Notes: generated from the letters alone by a model not told the origin. 64,000 nucleotides of DNA from Stenotrophomonas sepilia (GCF_003244875.1 NZ_LXXZ01000056.1:1-64000); one strand, 5' to 3'; positions 7,527 to 16,482 are shown, counted from the first letter of the stretch. Made by a program: numbers and translations.

Positions 7527-8002
7527 AGCAGCGCTTCGATCGCGCTGCGCAACTGCTCCGGCCGGGTGGTGGGCGCATGCCGCGACACCACCTGCCCCTG
7601 GCGATCGACCAGGAACTTGCTGAAATTCCACTTGATGCGGGCACTGCCGAGCAGGCCACGCTTTTCGTGCGTCATCCAGGCCCACAACGGATCAGCGCCC
7701 TCGCCGTTGACCTCGATCTTCTCCGACAGCGGAAAGCTGACCGGATAGTCCAGCGAACAGAACTGCCGGATCTGCGCCGCGTCCCCCGGCTCCTGCGCAC
7801 CGAACTGGTTGCACGGGAAGCCGATCACCACCAGGCCGCGTTCGCGGTAGTCCTGCCACAGCTGTTCCAGCCCGGTGTACTGCGGGGTGAACCCACAGCG
7901 GCTGGCAACGTTCACCAGCAGCAACGGGTGGCCCTGATAACGGGCCAGCGCCTGCGGCTGGCCGTCGAGGTCACGGAAGCTGAAATCGTAGGCGCTGGTC
8001 AT
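7523..8002 (-). CDS. Glutathione peroxidase family protein (Cys type)
   Basis: A 159-residue thioredoxin-fold peroxidase that reduces hydroperoxides, normally with thioredoxin or glutathione. The peroxidatic Cys is C36 in NVASRCGFT, the region FPCNQFGAQEP supplies Cys64 and Gln70, and KWNFSKF gives Trp125 and Asn126, so the catalytic tetrad is complete. The length matches monomeric bacterial GPx/BtuE proteins. The start at 8002 (MTSAYDFSF) gives the normal family N-terminus. There is no signal peptide, so it is cytosolic. The stop codon is donated by a SMAG repeat. It is divergent from the M3 peptidase gene. Confidence 0.92.
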   Translation of the reverse strand: MTSAYDFSFRDLDGQPQALARYQGHPLLLVNVASRCGFTPQYTGLEQLWQDYRERGLVVIGFPCNQFGAQEPGDAAQIRQFCSLDYPVSFPLSEKIEVNGEGADPLWAWMTHEKRGLLGSARIKWNFSKFLVDRQGQVVSRHAPTTRPEQLRSAIEALL

Positions 8003-8132
8003 GAGGGCGGGCCGTGGGCGGTGAATGCATGGTACCCGCGCCCGGAGCCGGCAACATGCCTTTTGACACAAGTGCGGGCGCCGCCGGCCGGGTTACCCTC
8101 GGGCCCTTGTTTGCCTTACCGGAGTTCCTGCC

Positions 8133-10301
8133 TTGACCACCCGCCTTGCCCTTGCCGTGGCCATGTCCCTCGGCCTTGCCCTGCCCGCCTTCTCGGCCGG
8201 CGCCGTCACCCCGGCTGCCAGCACCCATGCCCAGCAGGCCAATCCGTTCTTCGCCGAAAGCCCGCTGCCCCTGCATTATCCGCAGTTCGACAGGATCAAG
8301 GACAGCGACTTCGCCCCGGCCTTCGACGCCGGCATGGCGCAGCAGCTGAAGGAAGTGGAGGCCATCGCCAACAACAAGGCCAAGCCGACCTTCGACAACA
8401 CCATCATCGCCCTGGAAAAGAGCGGTGACATCCTCGACCGTGCGACCACCGTGTTCTTCAGCCTGGTCGGTGCCGATACCAATGACACCCGCAAGAAGCT
8501 GCAGGCCGACTACTCGGCGAAGTTCGCCGCGCACAGCGATGCGATCGCGCTGAACGGCAAGCTGTTCGCCCGCATCCAGGCGCTGTACGACACCCGCGGC
8601 CAGCTGGGCCTGGACGCCGAAGGCGTACGCCTGGTCGAGAAGTACTACGACAACTACGTGCGCGCCGGTGCCAAGCTGTCCGAAGCCGACAAGGCCAAGC
8701 TGAAGGAGATGAACGCCGAGCTGGCCAACCTGGGTACCAAGTTCAGCCAGAACGTGCAGTCGGAAGTGAACGCTTCGGCGATCACCGTCGACGACGTCAA
8801 GGAGCTGGACGGCCTGTCCAAGGAGCAGATCGCCGCCGCCGCCGAAGCTGCCAAGGCCCGCGGCCAGGACGGCAAGTACGTGATCACCCTGCTCAACACC
8901 ACCGGCCAGCCGCCGCTGACCAACCTGGCCAACCGCGCCCTGCGCCAGAAGATCTACGAAGCGTCGGTCAGCCGTGGCAGCCGTGGCGGTGAGTTCGACA
9001 ACACCGCGCTGGTCTCGCGCATCATGCAGCTGCGTGCCGACAAGGCCAAGCTGATGGGCTTCCCGAACTTCGCGGCCTACAACCTGACCAACCAGACCGC
9101 GAAGACCCCCGAAGCGGTCAACGCGATGCTGGGCAAGCTGGCTCCGGCCGCCGTGGCCAACGCCAAGCGCGAAGCTGCCGACCTGCAGGCGATGATCGAC
9201 CAGGAACAGAAGGCGGCCGGCAAGCCGACGTTCAAGCTGGAACCGTGGGACTGGGCCTTCTACAGCGAGAAGGTGCGCCAGGCCAAGTACAACTTCGACG
9301 AGTCGCAGCTGAAGCCGTACTTCGAAATGAAGAACGTGCTGGAGAACGGCGTGTTCCATGCCGCCAACCTGGAATTCGGCCTGACCTTCAAGCAGCGCAC
9401 CGACCTGCCGGTCTATCACGAAGACGTCACCGTCTACGACGTGTTCGATGCCGACGGCAGCCAGCTGGCGATCTTCATCTTCGACCCGTATGCACGCGCC
9501 TCCAAGCGCGGTGGTGCGTGGATGAACTCCTACGTCTCGCAGTCCAAGCTGACCGGCTTCAAGCCGGTGGTCGCCAACCACCTGAACATCCCGAAGCCGC
9601 CGGCCGGCCAGCCGACCCTGCTGACCTGGGATGAGGTGAACACCACCTTCCACGAGTTCGGCCACGCCCTGCACGGCATGTTCTCCAACGTGAAGTACCC
9701 GTACTTCTCGGGCACCTCGGTGCCGCGTGACTTCGTCGAGTTCCCCTCTCAGGTCAACGAGATGTGGGCTGACAACCCGGTCATCCTGAAGAACTACGCC
9801 AAGCACTACCAGAACGGTTCGGCGATGCCGCAGGCGCTGCTGGACAAGGTGCTGGCGGCGGCCAAGTTCAATCAGGGCTTCGCCACCACCGAGTACCTGG
9901 GTGCGGCCATGCTGGATCAGCGCTGGCACCAGATCGGCCCGGACCAGGTGCCGGCAGCCAAGGACGTGATGGCCTTCGAGCGCGCCGCACTGGAGAAGGA
10001 CGGCATCTACTACGCTCCGGTTCCGCCGCGTTACAGGACCCCGTACTTCAGTCACATCATGGGCGGCTATTCGGCCGGCTACTACGCCTACATCTGGTCG
10101 GAAGTGCTTGATGCCAACACCCAGAAGTGGTTCAAGGACAATGGCGGCCTGAGCCGCAAGAACGGCGACCACTTCCGTGCCACCCTGCTGTCCAAGGGCG
10201 GCAGCGTCGACGCGATGCAGCTGTTCCGCGATTTCGCCGGCCACGAGCCGCAGATCGAACCGCTGCTGGAAAAGCGTGGCCTGACCGGCGCCGGCAACTG
10301 A
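8133..10301 (+). CDS. dcp: Periplasmic M3-family peptidyl-dipeptidase
   Basis: A 722-residue zinc metallopeptidase, probably a Dcp-type enzyme that removes dipeptides from peptide C-termini. The zinc site is HEFGH (His507, Glu508, His511) with the third ligand Glu536 in DFVEFPSQ. The start is TTG 8133, preceded by GGAG 8 bases upstream. It is preferred over ATG 8163 because it completes a signal peptide (basic TTR, hydrophobic LALAVAMSLGLALPAFSA), so the enzyme is predicted to be exported. OpdA-type oligopeptidase is the alternative within the same family. A strong terminator follows at 10327. Confidence 0.9.
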   Translation: MTTRLALAVAMSLGLALPAFSAGAVTPAASTHAQQANPFFAESPLPLHYPQFDRIKDSDFAPAFDAGMAQQLKEVEAIANNKAKPTFDNTIIALEKSGDILDRATTVFFSLVGADTNDTRKKLQADYSAKFAAHSDAIALNGKLFARIQALYDTRGQLGLDAEGVRLVEKYYDNYVRAGAKLSEADKAKLKEMNAELANLGTKFSQNVQSEVNASAITVDDVKELDGLSKEQIAAAAEAAKARGQDGKYVITLLNTTGQPPLTNLANRALRQKIYEASVSRGSRGGEFDNTALVSRIMQLRADKAKLMGFPNFAAYNLTNQTAKTPEAVNAMLGKLAPAAVANAKREAADLQAMIDQEQKAAGKPTFKLEPWDWAFYSEKVRQAKYNFDESQLKPYFEMKNVLENGVFHAANLEFGLTFKQRTDLPVYHEDVTVYDVFDADGSQLAIFIFDPYARASKRGGAWMNSYVSQSKLTGFKPVVANHLNIPKPPAGQPTLLTWDEVNTTFHEFGHALHGMFSNVKYPYFSGTSVPRDFVEFPSQVNEMWADNPVILKNYAKHYQNGSAMPQALLDKVLAAAKFNQGFATTEYLGAAMLDQRWHQIGPDQVPAAKDVMAFERAALEKDGIYYAPVPPRYRTPYFSHIMGGYSAGYYAYIWSEVLDANTQKWFKDNGGLSRKNGDHFRATLLSKGGSVDAMQLFRDFAGHEPQIEPLLEKRGLTGAGN

Positions 10302-10326
10302 TCGCCTGCGCGCTAGCGTGAAACGA

Positions 10327-10356
10327 AAACCGCCCGGGAGACCGGGCGGTTTTTTT
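10327..10356 (+). terminator. Rho-independent terminator after dcp
   Basis: AACCGCCCGG and CCGGGCGGTT form a GC-rich stem with a short loop, followed by a run of seven T (10350-10356). It lies 26 bases past the peptidase stop. Confidence 0.9.
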
Positions 10357-10365
10357 GTTGTGGTT

Positions 10366-10404
10366 GGGGTCAGAGCCCTTTTCTGTGAAAAGGGATCTGA
10401 CCCC
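10366..10404. repeat. GGGGTCAGATCCC family hairpin
   Basis: GGGGTCAGAGCCCTTTTC pairs with GAAAAGGGATCTGACCCC around a small loop with one mismatch. It is related to the copy at 4598-4635 and sits between the convergent dcp and cfa genes. Confidence 0.75.
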
Positions 10405-10428
10405 GGGGTCTCCGACCCCGCGCTGGCT

Positions 10429-11544
10429 TCATCGCGGCGCCACGTACCCGCCCGGCACGCCTTCCGGCGACAGCACCAGCTGCCACAGCTGCGCATGCCG
10501 GCAGCGGAAGGTGGCCATCGACCCGGCCAGGTAGAAGCGCCACATTCGCCGGAAGTGCTCGTCGTAGTGCGCATCCAGCCGCGGCCACGCTGCTTCCACG
10601 TTGCGCCGCCATGCCTGCAGGGTCAGGTCGTAGTCGGTGCCGAAGTTGTGCCAGTCTTCCAGCACGAAACGGCCTTCGAACGCCCGGGTGATCTGCGCCG
10701 CCGACGGCAGCATTGAGTTGGGAAAGATGTAGCGCGCGATCCACGGATCGGTGCGATGCCGGGAGATGTTGGTGCCGATGGTGTGCAACAGCAGCAGGCC
10801 GCGCGGCGACAGGCAACGCTTGGCCACCTCGAAAAAGCCCGCGTAGTTCTTGTCACCGACGTGCTCGAACATGCCGATCGAGAAAATCGCATCGAACGGT
10901 TCGTCCAGCTCGCGGTAGTCCTGCAATCGGATCTCGATCGGCAGGCCCGCGCACAGGTTCCGCGCGAACTCGGCCTGCTCCTGCGAAATCGTCACGCCGA
11001 CGCCACTCACACCGTAGCGCTCAGCGGCGAACTTCAGCGCTTCGCCCCAACCGCAGCCAATGTCCAGCACGCGCTGGCCCGGGCGCAGGCCCAGCTTTCG
11101 GCAGACCAGGTCGAGCTTGGCTTCCTGTGCGGCGTCGAGATCATCGGCGTTGCGCCAATAGCCGCAGCTGTAGACCAGGCGCTGGCCGAGCATGGCCTGG
11201 TAGAGATCGTTGCCCAGGTCGTAATGACGGCGCCCGACCTCGTAGCTGCCCTGCCCCGCCTGCAGGTTGAACAGGCGCGCCTTCAGCGCATCGGCCACTT
11301 CGCGCCAGCCGTGCACCCGTTCATCCAGGTGCGCCTGCATCAGGTGGGCGAGGAATTCATCCAGGACGTTCGCATCCCACCACCCTTCCATGTAGCTCTC
11401 GCCCAGGCCGAGCGAGCCTTGGCCCATGACCCGCGCGAAGAAGCGCGGGTCATGCACCTGGATGTCCTGAGGCTGGGTACCGCCGATGCGGACCCCGGCT
11501 TCGTGGAGCAGGCCGGCGACCCGCTCCTGCAACCCTGTATCCAC
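10429..11544 (-). CDS. cfa: Cyclopropane-fatty-acyl-phospholipid synthase
   Basis: A 371-residue SAM-dependent methyltransferase that adds a methylene bridge to unsaturated acyl chains of membrane phospholipids. The SAM site VLDIGCGWG lies near residue 159, and the family motifs QEAKLD, SIGMFEHVG and YIFPN are present. The GTG start at 11544 is chosen for its very strong ribosome site, GAGGAGG about 5 bases upstream; E. coli Cfa is 382 residues, so the length fits. It lies 19 bases downstream of the DUF3298-type lipoprotein gene on the same strand, so the two are probably co-transcribed. Confidence 0.93.
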   Translation of the reverse strand: MDTGLQERVAGLLHEAGVRIGGTQPQDIQVHDPRFFARVMGQGSLGLGESYMEGWWDANVLDEFLAHLMQAHLDERVHGWREVADALKARLFNLQAGQGSYEVGRRHYDLGNDLYQAMLGQRLVYSCGYWRNADDLDAAQEAKLDLVCRKLGLRPGQRVLDIGCGWGEALKFAAERYGVSGVGVTISQEQAEFARNLCAGLPIEIRLQDYRELDEPFDAIFSIGMFEHVGDKNYAGFFEVAKRCLSPRGLLLLHTIGTNISRHRTDPWIARYIFPNSMLPSAAQITRAFEGRFVLEDWHNFGTDYDLTLQAWRRNVEAAWPRLDAHYDEHFRRMWRFYLAGSMATFRCRHAQLWQLVLSPEGVPGGYVAPR

Positions 11545-11563
11545 GTCACCTCCTCGACTGCGG

Positions 11564-12418
11564 TCAACCGCGTGCGAACAGCTCCACGTAGTCCTTGGCC
11601 ACGTGCGGCAACAGCACCGCCGCCGGTACATCGGCGGTCTGGGTGCCGTCCGAGTATGGACCCACCTGGTACGGAGGGAAAACAAAGCGCAGCGCGGTGA
11701 TCTGCCCCTTGTCGTCGGTCAGTGGCTGGAACTGGCTGAAATTGTCGGCCTGCGGGCCAGTACCGTCGGCGATCATGCGCGATGCGTTGCGCAGCGATTC
11801 CTGCAGTTGGGCCGGGTCCATGTCCTCGCCGCTGAGCCGCGTGGCCACGCGTTCGCGCAGCTGGTCGGCGACGAACTCACTGATCACTTTCCAGCCCTTG
11901 GCATCGGCCACCAGCTTGTCGGCGCTGAGCATCTGCTGCTGCTGCGGCAGCCACACGAAGCGCGCCACCAGCGGTTCGCCATGGGCGCCACCGGTATAGC
12001 GGCTGCCATCAGCACTGACCACCACCAGCTGCGGCGTTTCCAGCAGCTTCTCGAAGCTCAGCGACAGCTCGTAGGGCATGGTCGGCTTGTCGTTGCCCAG
12101 CCCGTCCAGCGCCTGCTGCAGGTCGCTGCGTGCGCTGGTGGCATAGCTCTGCAGCGCGCGCGCCAGGCCGGGGTAGCGGTCGATACCCGCCGGGTAGCTG
12201 ATGCCCACCACCTCACGCTCGTTGTTTTCGATCACGTCGCGCAGGTCCAGCGGCGCTTCCGTGGCTGGCGTCTCGCCGGCGGCGGTGGCTTCGGCGGCGG
12301 GCGCCGCGTCGGTCACCGGCGTCGGCTCGCTTTCACGCTGGCAACCGGCCAGCAACAGCACGCCCACCACGCCGGCCAGCACGCTGACGTGCAGTGGCCG
12401 GTTGTTTCCAATCTTCAT
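11564..12418 (-). CDS. Lipoprotein with C-terminal DUF3298 (RsiV-like) domain
   Basis: A 284-residue envelope lipoprotein. The start at 12418 (MKIGNNRPLH) gives a signal peptide ending in the lipobox LLAGC near residue 26. A low-complexity Ala/Glu/Pro/Thr linker runs to about residue 55. The rest resembles the DUF4163/DUF3298 pair: the YTGGAHGEP segment near residue 140, and a C-terminal part with FVFPPYQVGPYSDG, the usual DUF3298 ending. The function is unknown; related domains occur in the lysozyme-binding anti-sigma factor RsiV. It precedes cfa with 19 bases between, suggesting an operon. Confidence 0.82.
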   Translation of the reverse strand: MKIGNNRPLHVSVLAGVVGVLLLAGCQRESEPTPVTDAAPAAEATAAGETPATEAPLDLRDVIENNEREVVGISYPAGIDRYPGLARALQSYATSARSDLQQALDGLGNDKPTMPYELSLSFEKLLETPQLVVVSADGSRYTGGAHGEPLVARFVWLPQQQQMLSADKLVADAKGWKVISEFVADQLRERVATRLSGEDMDPAQLQESLRNASRMIADGTGPQADNFSQFQPLTDDKGQITALRFVFPPYQVGPYSDGTQTADVPAAVLLPHVAKDYVELFARG

Positions 12419-12482
12419 CGGGATCCCCTGTTCATGTTTGTACATCATCGCCTGCCATGGCTGAAGCGTGGCCCGCTGGCAC

Positions 12483-12785
12483 TCAGCCAACGAGCAGGTC
12501 GTGGTACTCCTCGTGCCGCTGCAGGAAAGCCTCGGCGTAGGAACATGCCGGCACCACCTTGTACTTCTGCTCGCGGGCGAAACGCAGTGCCACGCGGGTC
12601 AGCTCACCGGCGATGCCACGGCCGGCGATCGGCTCGGGCACCTCGGTGTGGGTGATCACCATGCGCTTGCGCTTGATCTGGTAGTCCAGCACCGCCAGCT
12701 GTCCTCGCACACGGGCGGTGAAGCGGTGGTTGGCCAGGTCGTGTTCGACCTCGTAGGCCAGACCGGGGGGCGTGACCGAAGCCAT
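12483..12785 (-). CDS. Small GNAT-fold N-acetyltransferase (NATD1/YjdJ-like)
   Basis: A 100-residue protein of the minimal GNAT family. The acetyl-CoA pyrophosphate-binding loop is visible as PIAGRGIAGEL (about residues 51-61), followed by a helix and KVVPACSYAEAF, a strand-turn typical of this family. It should be a cytosolic acetyltransferase, but the acceptor is unknown. It lies 64 bases upstream of the lipoprotein gene on the same strand. No duplication or truncation is evident; 90-105 residues is the normal length for this subfamily. Confidence 0.85.
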   Translation of the reverse strand: MASVTPPGLAYEVEHDLANHRFTARVRGQLAVLDYQIKRKRMVITHTEVPEPIAGRGIAGELTRVALRFAREQKYKVVPACSYAEAFLQRHEEYHDLLVG

Positions 12786-12993
12786 GGAACTGTCTCCTGC
12801 GGCGACTGCGTGGATGGTGCGCAGCCGGGCGCCATGATCGCGTGAAGCCTGAACAGGGGCAAGTCCAGTCCATTCACGTCAGTTTTCGCCCTCAAGCTGG
12901 AGGGTCGCCGGCCGCTATCGCCTATGGCGGGGTACGGCCAGGCTGGCACGACCCTTGCGACCGTTGATCATGCGCACCACCGTGGAGGCTCCC

Positions 12994-13155
12994 ATGCACG
13001 CCAGCGATTCCCATTCCGATACCGACCGCGCCCTGCTGGAGGGCCTGCTGCAACTGGCGGTGGAAGGGCAGACCGAGGATCAGGATTTCCAGCGCATCGG
13101 CGAGGAAGTATTCGCCCGCCTGCTGGATACCTACGGCCACACGACCCAGGCCTGA
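12994..13155 (+). CDS. Small hypothetical protein, 53 residues
   Basis: A short acidic protein starting MHASDSHSDT. GGAGG sits 7 bases before ATG 12994, which makes this start better than the in-frame ATG at 12970. It is predicted mostly helical and has no signal peptide or membrane segment. I recognise no family. A hairpin immediately follows its stop. The good ribosome site and terminator-like structure are the main support for its being a real gene. Confidence 0.5.
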   Translation: MHASDSHSDTDRALLEGLLQLAVEGQTEDQDFQRIGEEVFARLLDTYGHTTQA

Positions 13156-13165
13156 AACCGGATAC

Positions 13166-13198
13166 GCCGGGGCCGGATCCACAGGATCCGACCCCGGC
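13166..13198. terminator. Hairpin between convergent genes
   Basis: GCCGGGGCCGGATCC and GGATCCGACCCCGGC pair over 15 positions with one mismatch and a 3-base loop. It lies between the convergent small ORF and the rhomboid gene. There is no T run on either side, so it may be a repeat relic or a bidirectional mRNA end rather than a classic terminator. Confidence 0.45.
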
Positions 13199-13203
13199 AC
13201 GCT

Positions 13204-13827
13204 TCAGCCGCCCAGGCGGAAGGTCGGGTTGGAGAGTTCGCGCAGGAAGTGGTTGAAGATGCTCGGCTGCATGGCCAGCATGAAGATCACGCCGAACGCC
13301 GCACCTGCCAGGTGCGCGCTGTGGTTGATGCGGTCGCCGCCGCGCTTGTCCATCCAGATGCTGTAGCCGACGTAGAACGCGGCATAGATGATCGCCGGTG
13401 CCGGGATGAAGAACACCAGGATGATCGACCACGGCTTGATCAGGATGAAGGCGAACAGCACCGCCGACACCGCACCGGATGCCCCGAGGCTGAGGTAGTT
13501 CGGGTTCTTCTGGTTCTTCAAGTAGCTGGGCAGGATCGAGACCAGCAGCGCGCCGATGTAGAACGCCGGGTAGGTCAGGTAGCTGCCGGTCAGCTGCACC
13601 ATCACGCTCTCGATGAATCCCCCGAAGAAGAACAGGGTGATCATGTTGAAGATCAGGTGCGACCAGTCGGCGTGGATGAAGCCATAGGTCACCAGCCGGT
13701 CGTACTGGCGATGGCGGTCGACGGCCGGCGGCCACAGGATCAGGCGATCGGCCAGCTTGCGGTTGTTGAACGCCATCCACGACAGGATGGCGGTGATGGC
13801 GATCAACAGCAGATTGACGGGGGTCAT
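13204..13827 (-). CDS. Rhomboid-family intramembrane serine protease
   Basis: A 207-residue inner-membrane protein with about six hydrophobic segments. The catalytic dyad is visible: Ser117 in GASG and His172 in AHLAGAAFG. The conserved HLIFNM (His57, Asn61) in the second segment helps form the oxyanion site. It should cleave transmembrane proteins within the bilayer; substrates are unknown. The six-segment core without extra domains is the common bacterial form. It is 7 bases downstream of the POT transporter gene on the same strand, so they probably share a transcript. Confidence 0.92.
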   Translation of the reverse strand: MTPVNLLLIAITAILSWMAFNNRKLADRLILWPPAVDRHRQYDRLVTYGFIHADWSHLIFNMITLFFFGGFIESVMVQLTGSYLTYPAFYIGALLVSILPSYLKNQKNPNYLSLGASGAVSAVLFAFILIKPWSIILVFFIPAPAIIYAAFYVGYSIWMDKRGGDRINHSAHLAGAAFGVIFMLAMQPSIFNHFLRELSNPTFRLGG

Positions 13828-13834
13828 GTCAGGC

Positions 13835-15412
13835 TCAGGCGCTACGGTAGTTGTCGACCATACGATAGCGTTTCGCGTACCAACCGAAGGCCAACGCCGC
13901 GACGAAGGCGAAACCGGCGAAGAAGAACATCAGGAACGCCGCTTCGCTCAGGCCCGTACTGGCAATCCTGTGGGTCACGGCATCGTTGCGCACGGCAGCG
14001 TTCGACAGCAGCACCCACAGGTTGCCGATGGTGGTGGTCAGGTTCCAGAAGCTCATCACCACACCCTTCATCGCCTGTGGCGCCTGGCTGTAGGCGAACT
14101 CCAGGCCGGTGGCCGAGACCAGCACCTCACCGAAGGTCAGCAGCGCATACGGCAGCATCTGCCAGAAGATCGACATGGCGTTGCCGCCGTCCATCACCAC
14201 CTGGATGCCGCCGACCACGATCCAGGCCAGGCCGCTGAAGGCGATGCCGGCGGTCATGCGGCGCAGCGCGGTCGGCTCAAAGCCGAAGCGGCGCAGGGCC
14301 GGGTACAGCACCAGGTTGTTGAACGGAATCAGGATCATCACCAGCAGCGGGTTCAGCGCCTGCATCTGCGAGGCGGTGAACCAGCTCGGCATCTGCATCT
14401 GCTGGCCCTGCAGGACCCAGGTCGAGGCCTTCTGGTCGAACAGCGAGAAGAACGGCGTGGTCAGCGCGAAGATCACCAGCACGCGCAGCACCGAGCGCAC
14501 GCCTTCCACGGCTTCGGCCGGATGCTGGCCACGGGCGCGGTCCAGCTGCAACCAGGTACCGCCACCGATGCCGGCGAGGATGGCCACCAGCGCCAGGCAC
14601 AGGCAGATCACGATGCCCAGCGAGCCGACCAGGCCGAACGAGGCCGCCGCCAGCGCCAGGCCGAGCACGGCGATCACCAGGCCCGGACGGCCCTGGCCGG
14701 CCACGCGCGTGGTCAGCGCGGTACGCACCACGTTGGCGAACGAATGCGGATCCTTCGGCGGCAGCGGCACCAGCACGTAGCGCTTGCGGCCCAGCCAGAA
14801 CACGAAGGTAGCAATGAACATCAGGATGCCCGGGATACCGAACGCCCACTGCGGCCCCCAGTTCTTCAGTGCCAGCGGGATCAGCAGCGAGGCGAACAGC
14901 GAGCCGAAGTTGATGATCCAGTAGAAGGCGTCGAAGACGATCTTGGCCAGGTGCTTGTTGCTCTGGTCGAACTGGTCGCCCATGAACGAGGCCACCAGCG
15001 GCTTGATGCCACCGGCACCCAGCGCGATCAGGCCCAGGCCGAGGAAGAAGCCCTCGCGGCTGTTCTCGAACAGCGCCAGGCACAGGTGGCCGGCGCAGTA
15101 GACCAGGCTGAACCAGAGGATCGTGTGGTACTTGCCGAAGAACCTGTCGGCCAGCCAGCCACCGAGCAGCGGGAAGAAATACACGCCGATCATGAAGCTG
15201 TGCATGATGTCCTTGGCTTCACCGGCACGGCCTTCCGCAGTGATTTCCTGCAGCAGCAGCGAGGTGATCAGGAACTGCACCAGGATGTTGCGCATCCCGT
15301 AGAAACTGAACCGTTCGCAGGCCTCATTGCCGATGATGTACGGAATCTGGCGCGGCATCTTTCCTTGGCCGGCGATGGGGGCGACTGCGTCGTGGCTCAT
15401 CCTGTAAGGCAT
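13835..15412 (-). CDS. POT-family proton-dependent oligopeptide transporter
   Basis: A 525-residue inner-membrane symporter of the PTR/POT branch of the major facilitator superfamily, importing di- and tripeptides with protons. Family motifs are visible: ERFSFYGMRNIL near residue 34 (the ExxERFxYY element that couples protons) and GGWLADRFFGKY near residue 80. About 14 hydrophobic segments are present. An alternative ATG at 15400 would remove 4 residues and has an equally weak ribosome site. It is followed directly by the rhomboid gene. Confidence 0.9.
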   Translation of the reverse strand: MPYRMSHDAVAPIAGQGKMPRQIPYIIGNEACERFSFYGMRNILVQFLITSLLLQEITAEGRAGEAKDIMHSFMIGVYFFPLLGGWLADRFFGKYHTILWFSLVYCAGHLCLALFENSREGFFLGLGLIALGAGGIKPLVASFMGDQFDQSNKHLAKIVFDAFYWIINFGSLFASLLIPLALKNWGPQWAFGIPGILMFIATFVFWLGRKRYVLVPLPPKDPHSFANVVRTALTTRVAGQGRPGLVIAVLGLALAAASFGLVGSLGIVICLCLALVAILAGIGGGTWLQLDRARGQHPAEAVEGVRSVLRVLVIFALTTPFFSLFDQKASTWVLQGQQMQMPSWFTASQMQALNPLLVMILIPFNNLVLYPALRRFGFEPTALRRMTAGIAFSGLAWIVVGGIQVVMDGGNAMSIFWQMLPYALLTFGEVLVSATGLEFAYSQAPQAMKGVVMSFWNLTTTIGNLWVLLSNAAVRNDAVTHRIASTGLSEAAFLMFFFAGFAFVAALAFGWYAKRYRMVDNYRSA

Positions 15413-15562
15413 TCCTGCAAAGCGAAAGGCGCAAGGTTACCGGAACCGGGGCTTGCGAAGCACGCTGCAGGGCTGCATGACAACGGTGCCAATCCGTGGC
15501 AGGCAGTGCAGGCCCTGCCGGAAGTCACGGCACCTGCACGGCAAAAGCGTAAACTTATCGTT

Positions 15563-16411
15563 ATGCGCCCCCTCGCCCCCGCCCGCCTCCTGCTCAGCTG
15601 CCTTGCGCTGTTGCTGGCATTGCAGGCGCAGGCACGACCACAGGCGCCGGCCGCCGTTGCCAGTGAGAGCGAACCTCGGCAGCTGACGGTAGCCGCGCTG
15701 GAGCTGCCCAGCCGCGATGACGCGCAATGGAAGCAGCGCCGCGAGCAGGTCGCACAACTGCTGACCGACCTGCAGCCGGACGTGATCTCGGTGCAGCAGG
15801 TGCTGCAGCAGCAAGGCCGCAACCCGGCCTGCTGGCTGGCCAGCCGGCTGCGCTACAGCTGCGACTTCGTCACCGCCGACCCACCCAGCCAGCCACTGCG
15901 CCATGGCAACGCCATGCTGACCCGGCTGCCGGTGAGCGAGGACGGCGTGACCCTGCTGCATCCTCCCGGCACCTTCAGTGCGGCCGGCATGATGCGGCTG
16001 AAGCTGGGCGAGGCGCTGGTCAACATCTATGTGGCGCGGCTGCGCCCGGACCCGGACGAGGCCACTGCCCGCCAACACCAGACCAGCGACCTGATGACCT
16101 GGATCGGCGCCACCGCCGAAGGCATGCCGAGCCTGATCGCGGGCGACTTTTCGGCCAGCACGGTGGAGCTGGTGCGGAGCACGCCCGGCTTCCAGCCGGC
16201 ACGGCGCAATCCCGGCGGCCGCCCCGAGCCGCCTGCGGCCAGTGGCGGCGGCGCCAGTGGCCACGGCTTGGACGTGCTGTTCCAGGTCAAGCACTTCGGC
16301 GGCATCCGCCAGCAGCCGATCCTGCTGCCCGCCGACGGCGACCTGCCCGGACTGCGCCTGGGCGTGTTGGCAACCCTGCGCCTGCAGGACGCTACGGCCA
16401 CGGCGGAATAG
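15563..16411 (+). CDS. Exported EEP-fold protein lacking catalytic residues (probable pseudoenzyme)
   Basis: A 282-residue protein with a signal peptide (RLLLSCLALLLALQAQA). It resembles the endonuclease/exonuclease/phosphatase protein at 27584-28468 along its length: the blocks DLQPDVISVQQV, NAMLTRLPV, SLIAGDFSAS and GLDVLF align with LQPDAVALQEV, NALLTRRPI, VVIAGDFNAL and RIDHIF. The metal-binding Glu is Gln79, the catalytic His is Arg159, the Asn of GDFN is Ser197, the His after the last Asp is Val238, and the terminal SDH is missing. It is therefore unlikely to be a hydrolase and may bind a ligand or be in decay. The frame is intact. It converges on sodA with a shared terminator. Confidence 0.75.
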   Translation: MRPLAPARLLLSCLALLLALQAQARPQAPAAVASESEPRQLTVAALELPSRDDAQWKQRREQVAQLLTDLQPDVISVQQVLQQQGRNPACWLASRLRYSCDFVTADPPSQPLRHGNAMLTRLPVSEDGVTLLHPPGTFSAAGMMRLKLGEALVNIYVARLRPDPDEATARQHQTSDLMTWIGATAEGMPSLIAGDFSASTVELVRSTPGFQPARRNPGGRPEPPAASGGGASGHGLDVLFQVKHFGGIRQQPILLPADGDLPGLRLGVLATLRLQDATATAE

Positions 16412-16435
16412 GTCGTGCCGGGATCCTGCAACAGA

Positions 16436-16461
16436 AAAGGCCGGGGTCTCCCCCGGCCTTT
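16436..16461. terminator. Bidirectional terminator between the EEP-like gene and sodA
   Basis: AAAGGCCGGGG and CCCCGGCCTTT form an 11-bp stem with a 4-base loop, bordered by A residues on the left and T on the right, so it can act in both directions. It lies between two convergent genes. Confidence 0.85.
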
Positions 16462-16482
16462 CCACTCATCCCGTCACCGCGA

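Noticed and set aside
7971..10574. An 867-codon frame opposite the M3 peptidase
   Set aside because: The plus-strand peptidase has an intact zinc site and signal peptide. The antisense frame is Gly/Val/Arg/Gln-rich with no motif.
13757..15562. The long upstream extension of the EEP-like frame
   Set aside because: The frame runs antisense through the POT transporter gene. The sensible start is ATG 15563, which begins a signal peptide.
15563..16411. Pseudogene call for the degenerate EEP-like ORF
   Set aside because: The frame is intact with a signal peptide and normal length, so it is described as a pseudoenzyme rather than a broken gene.
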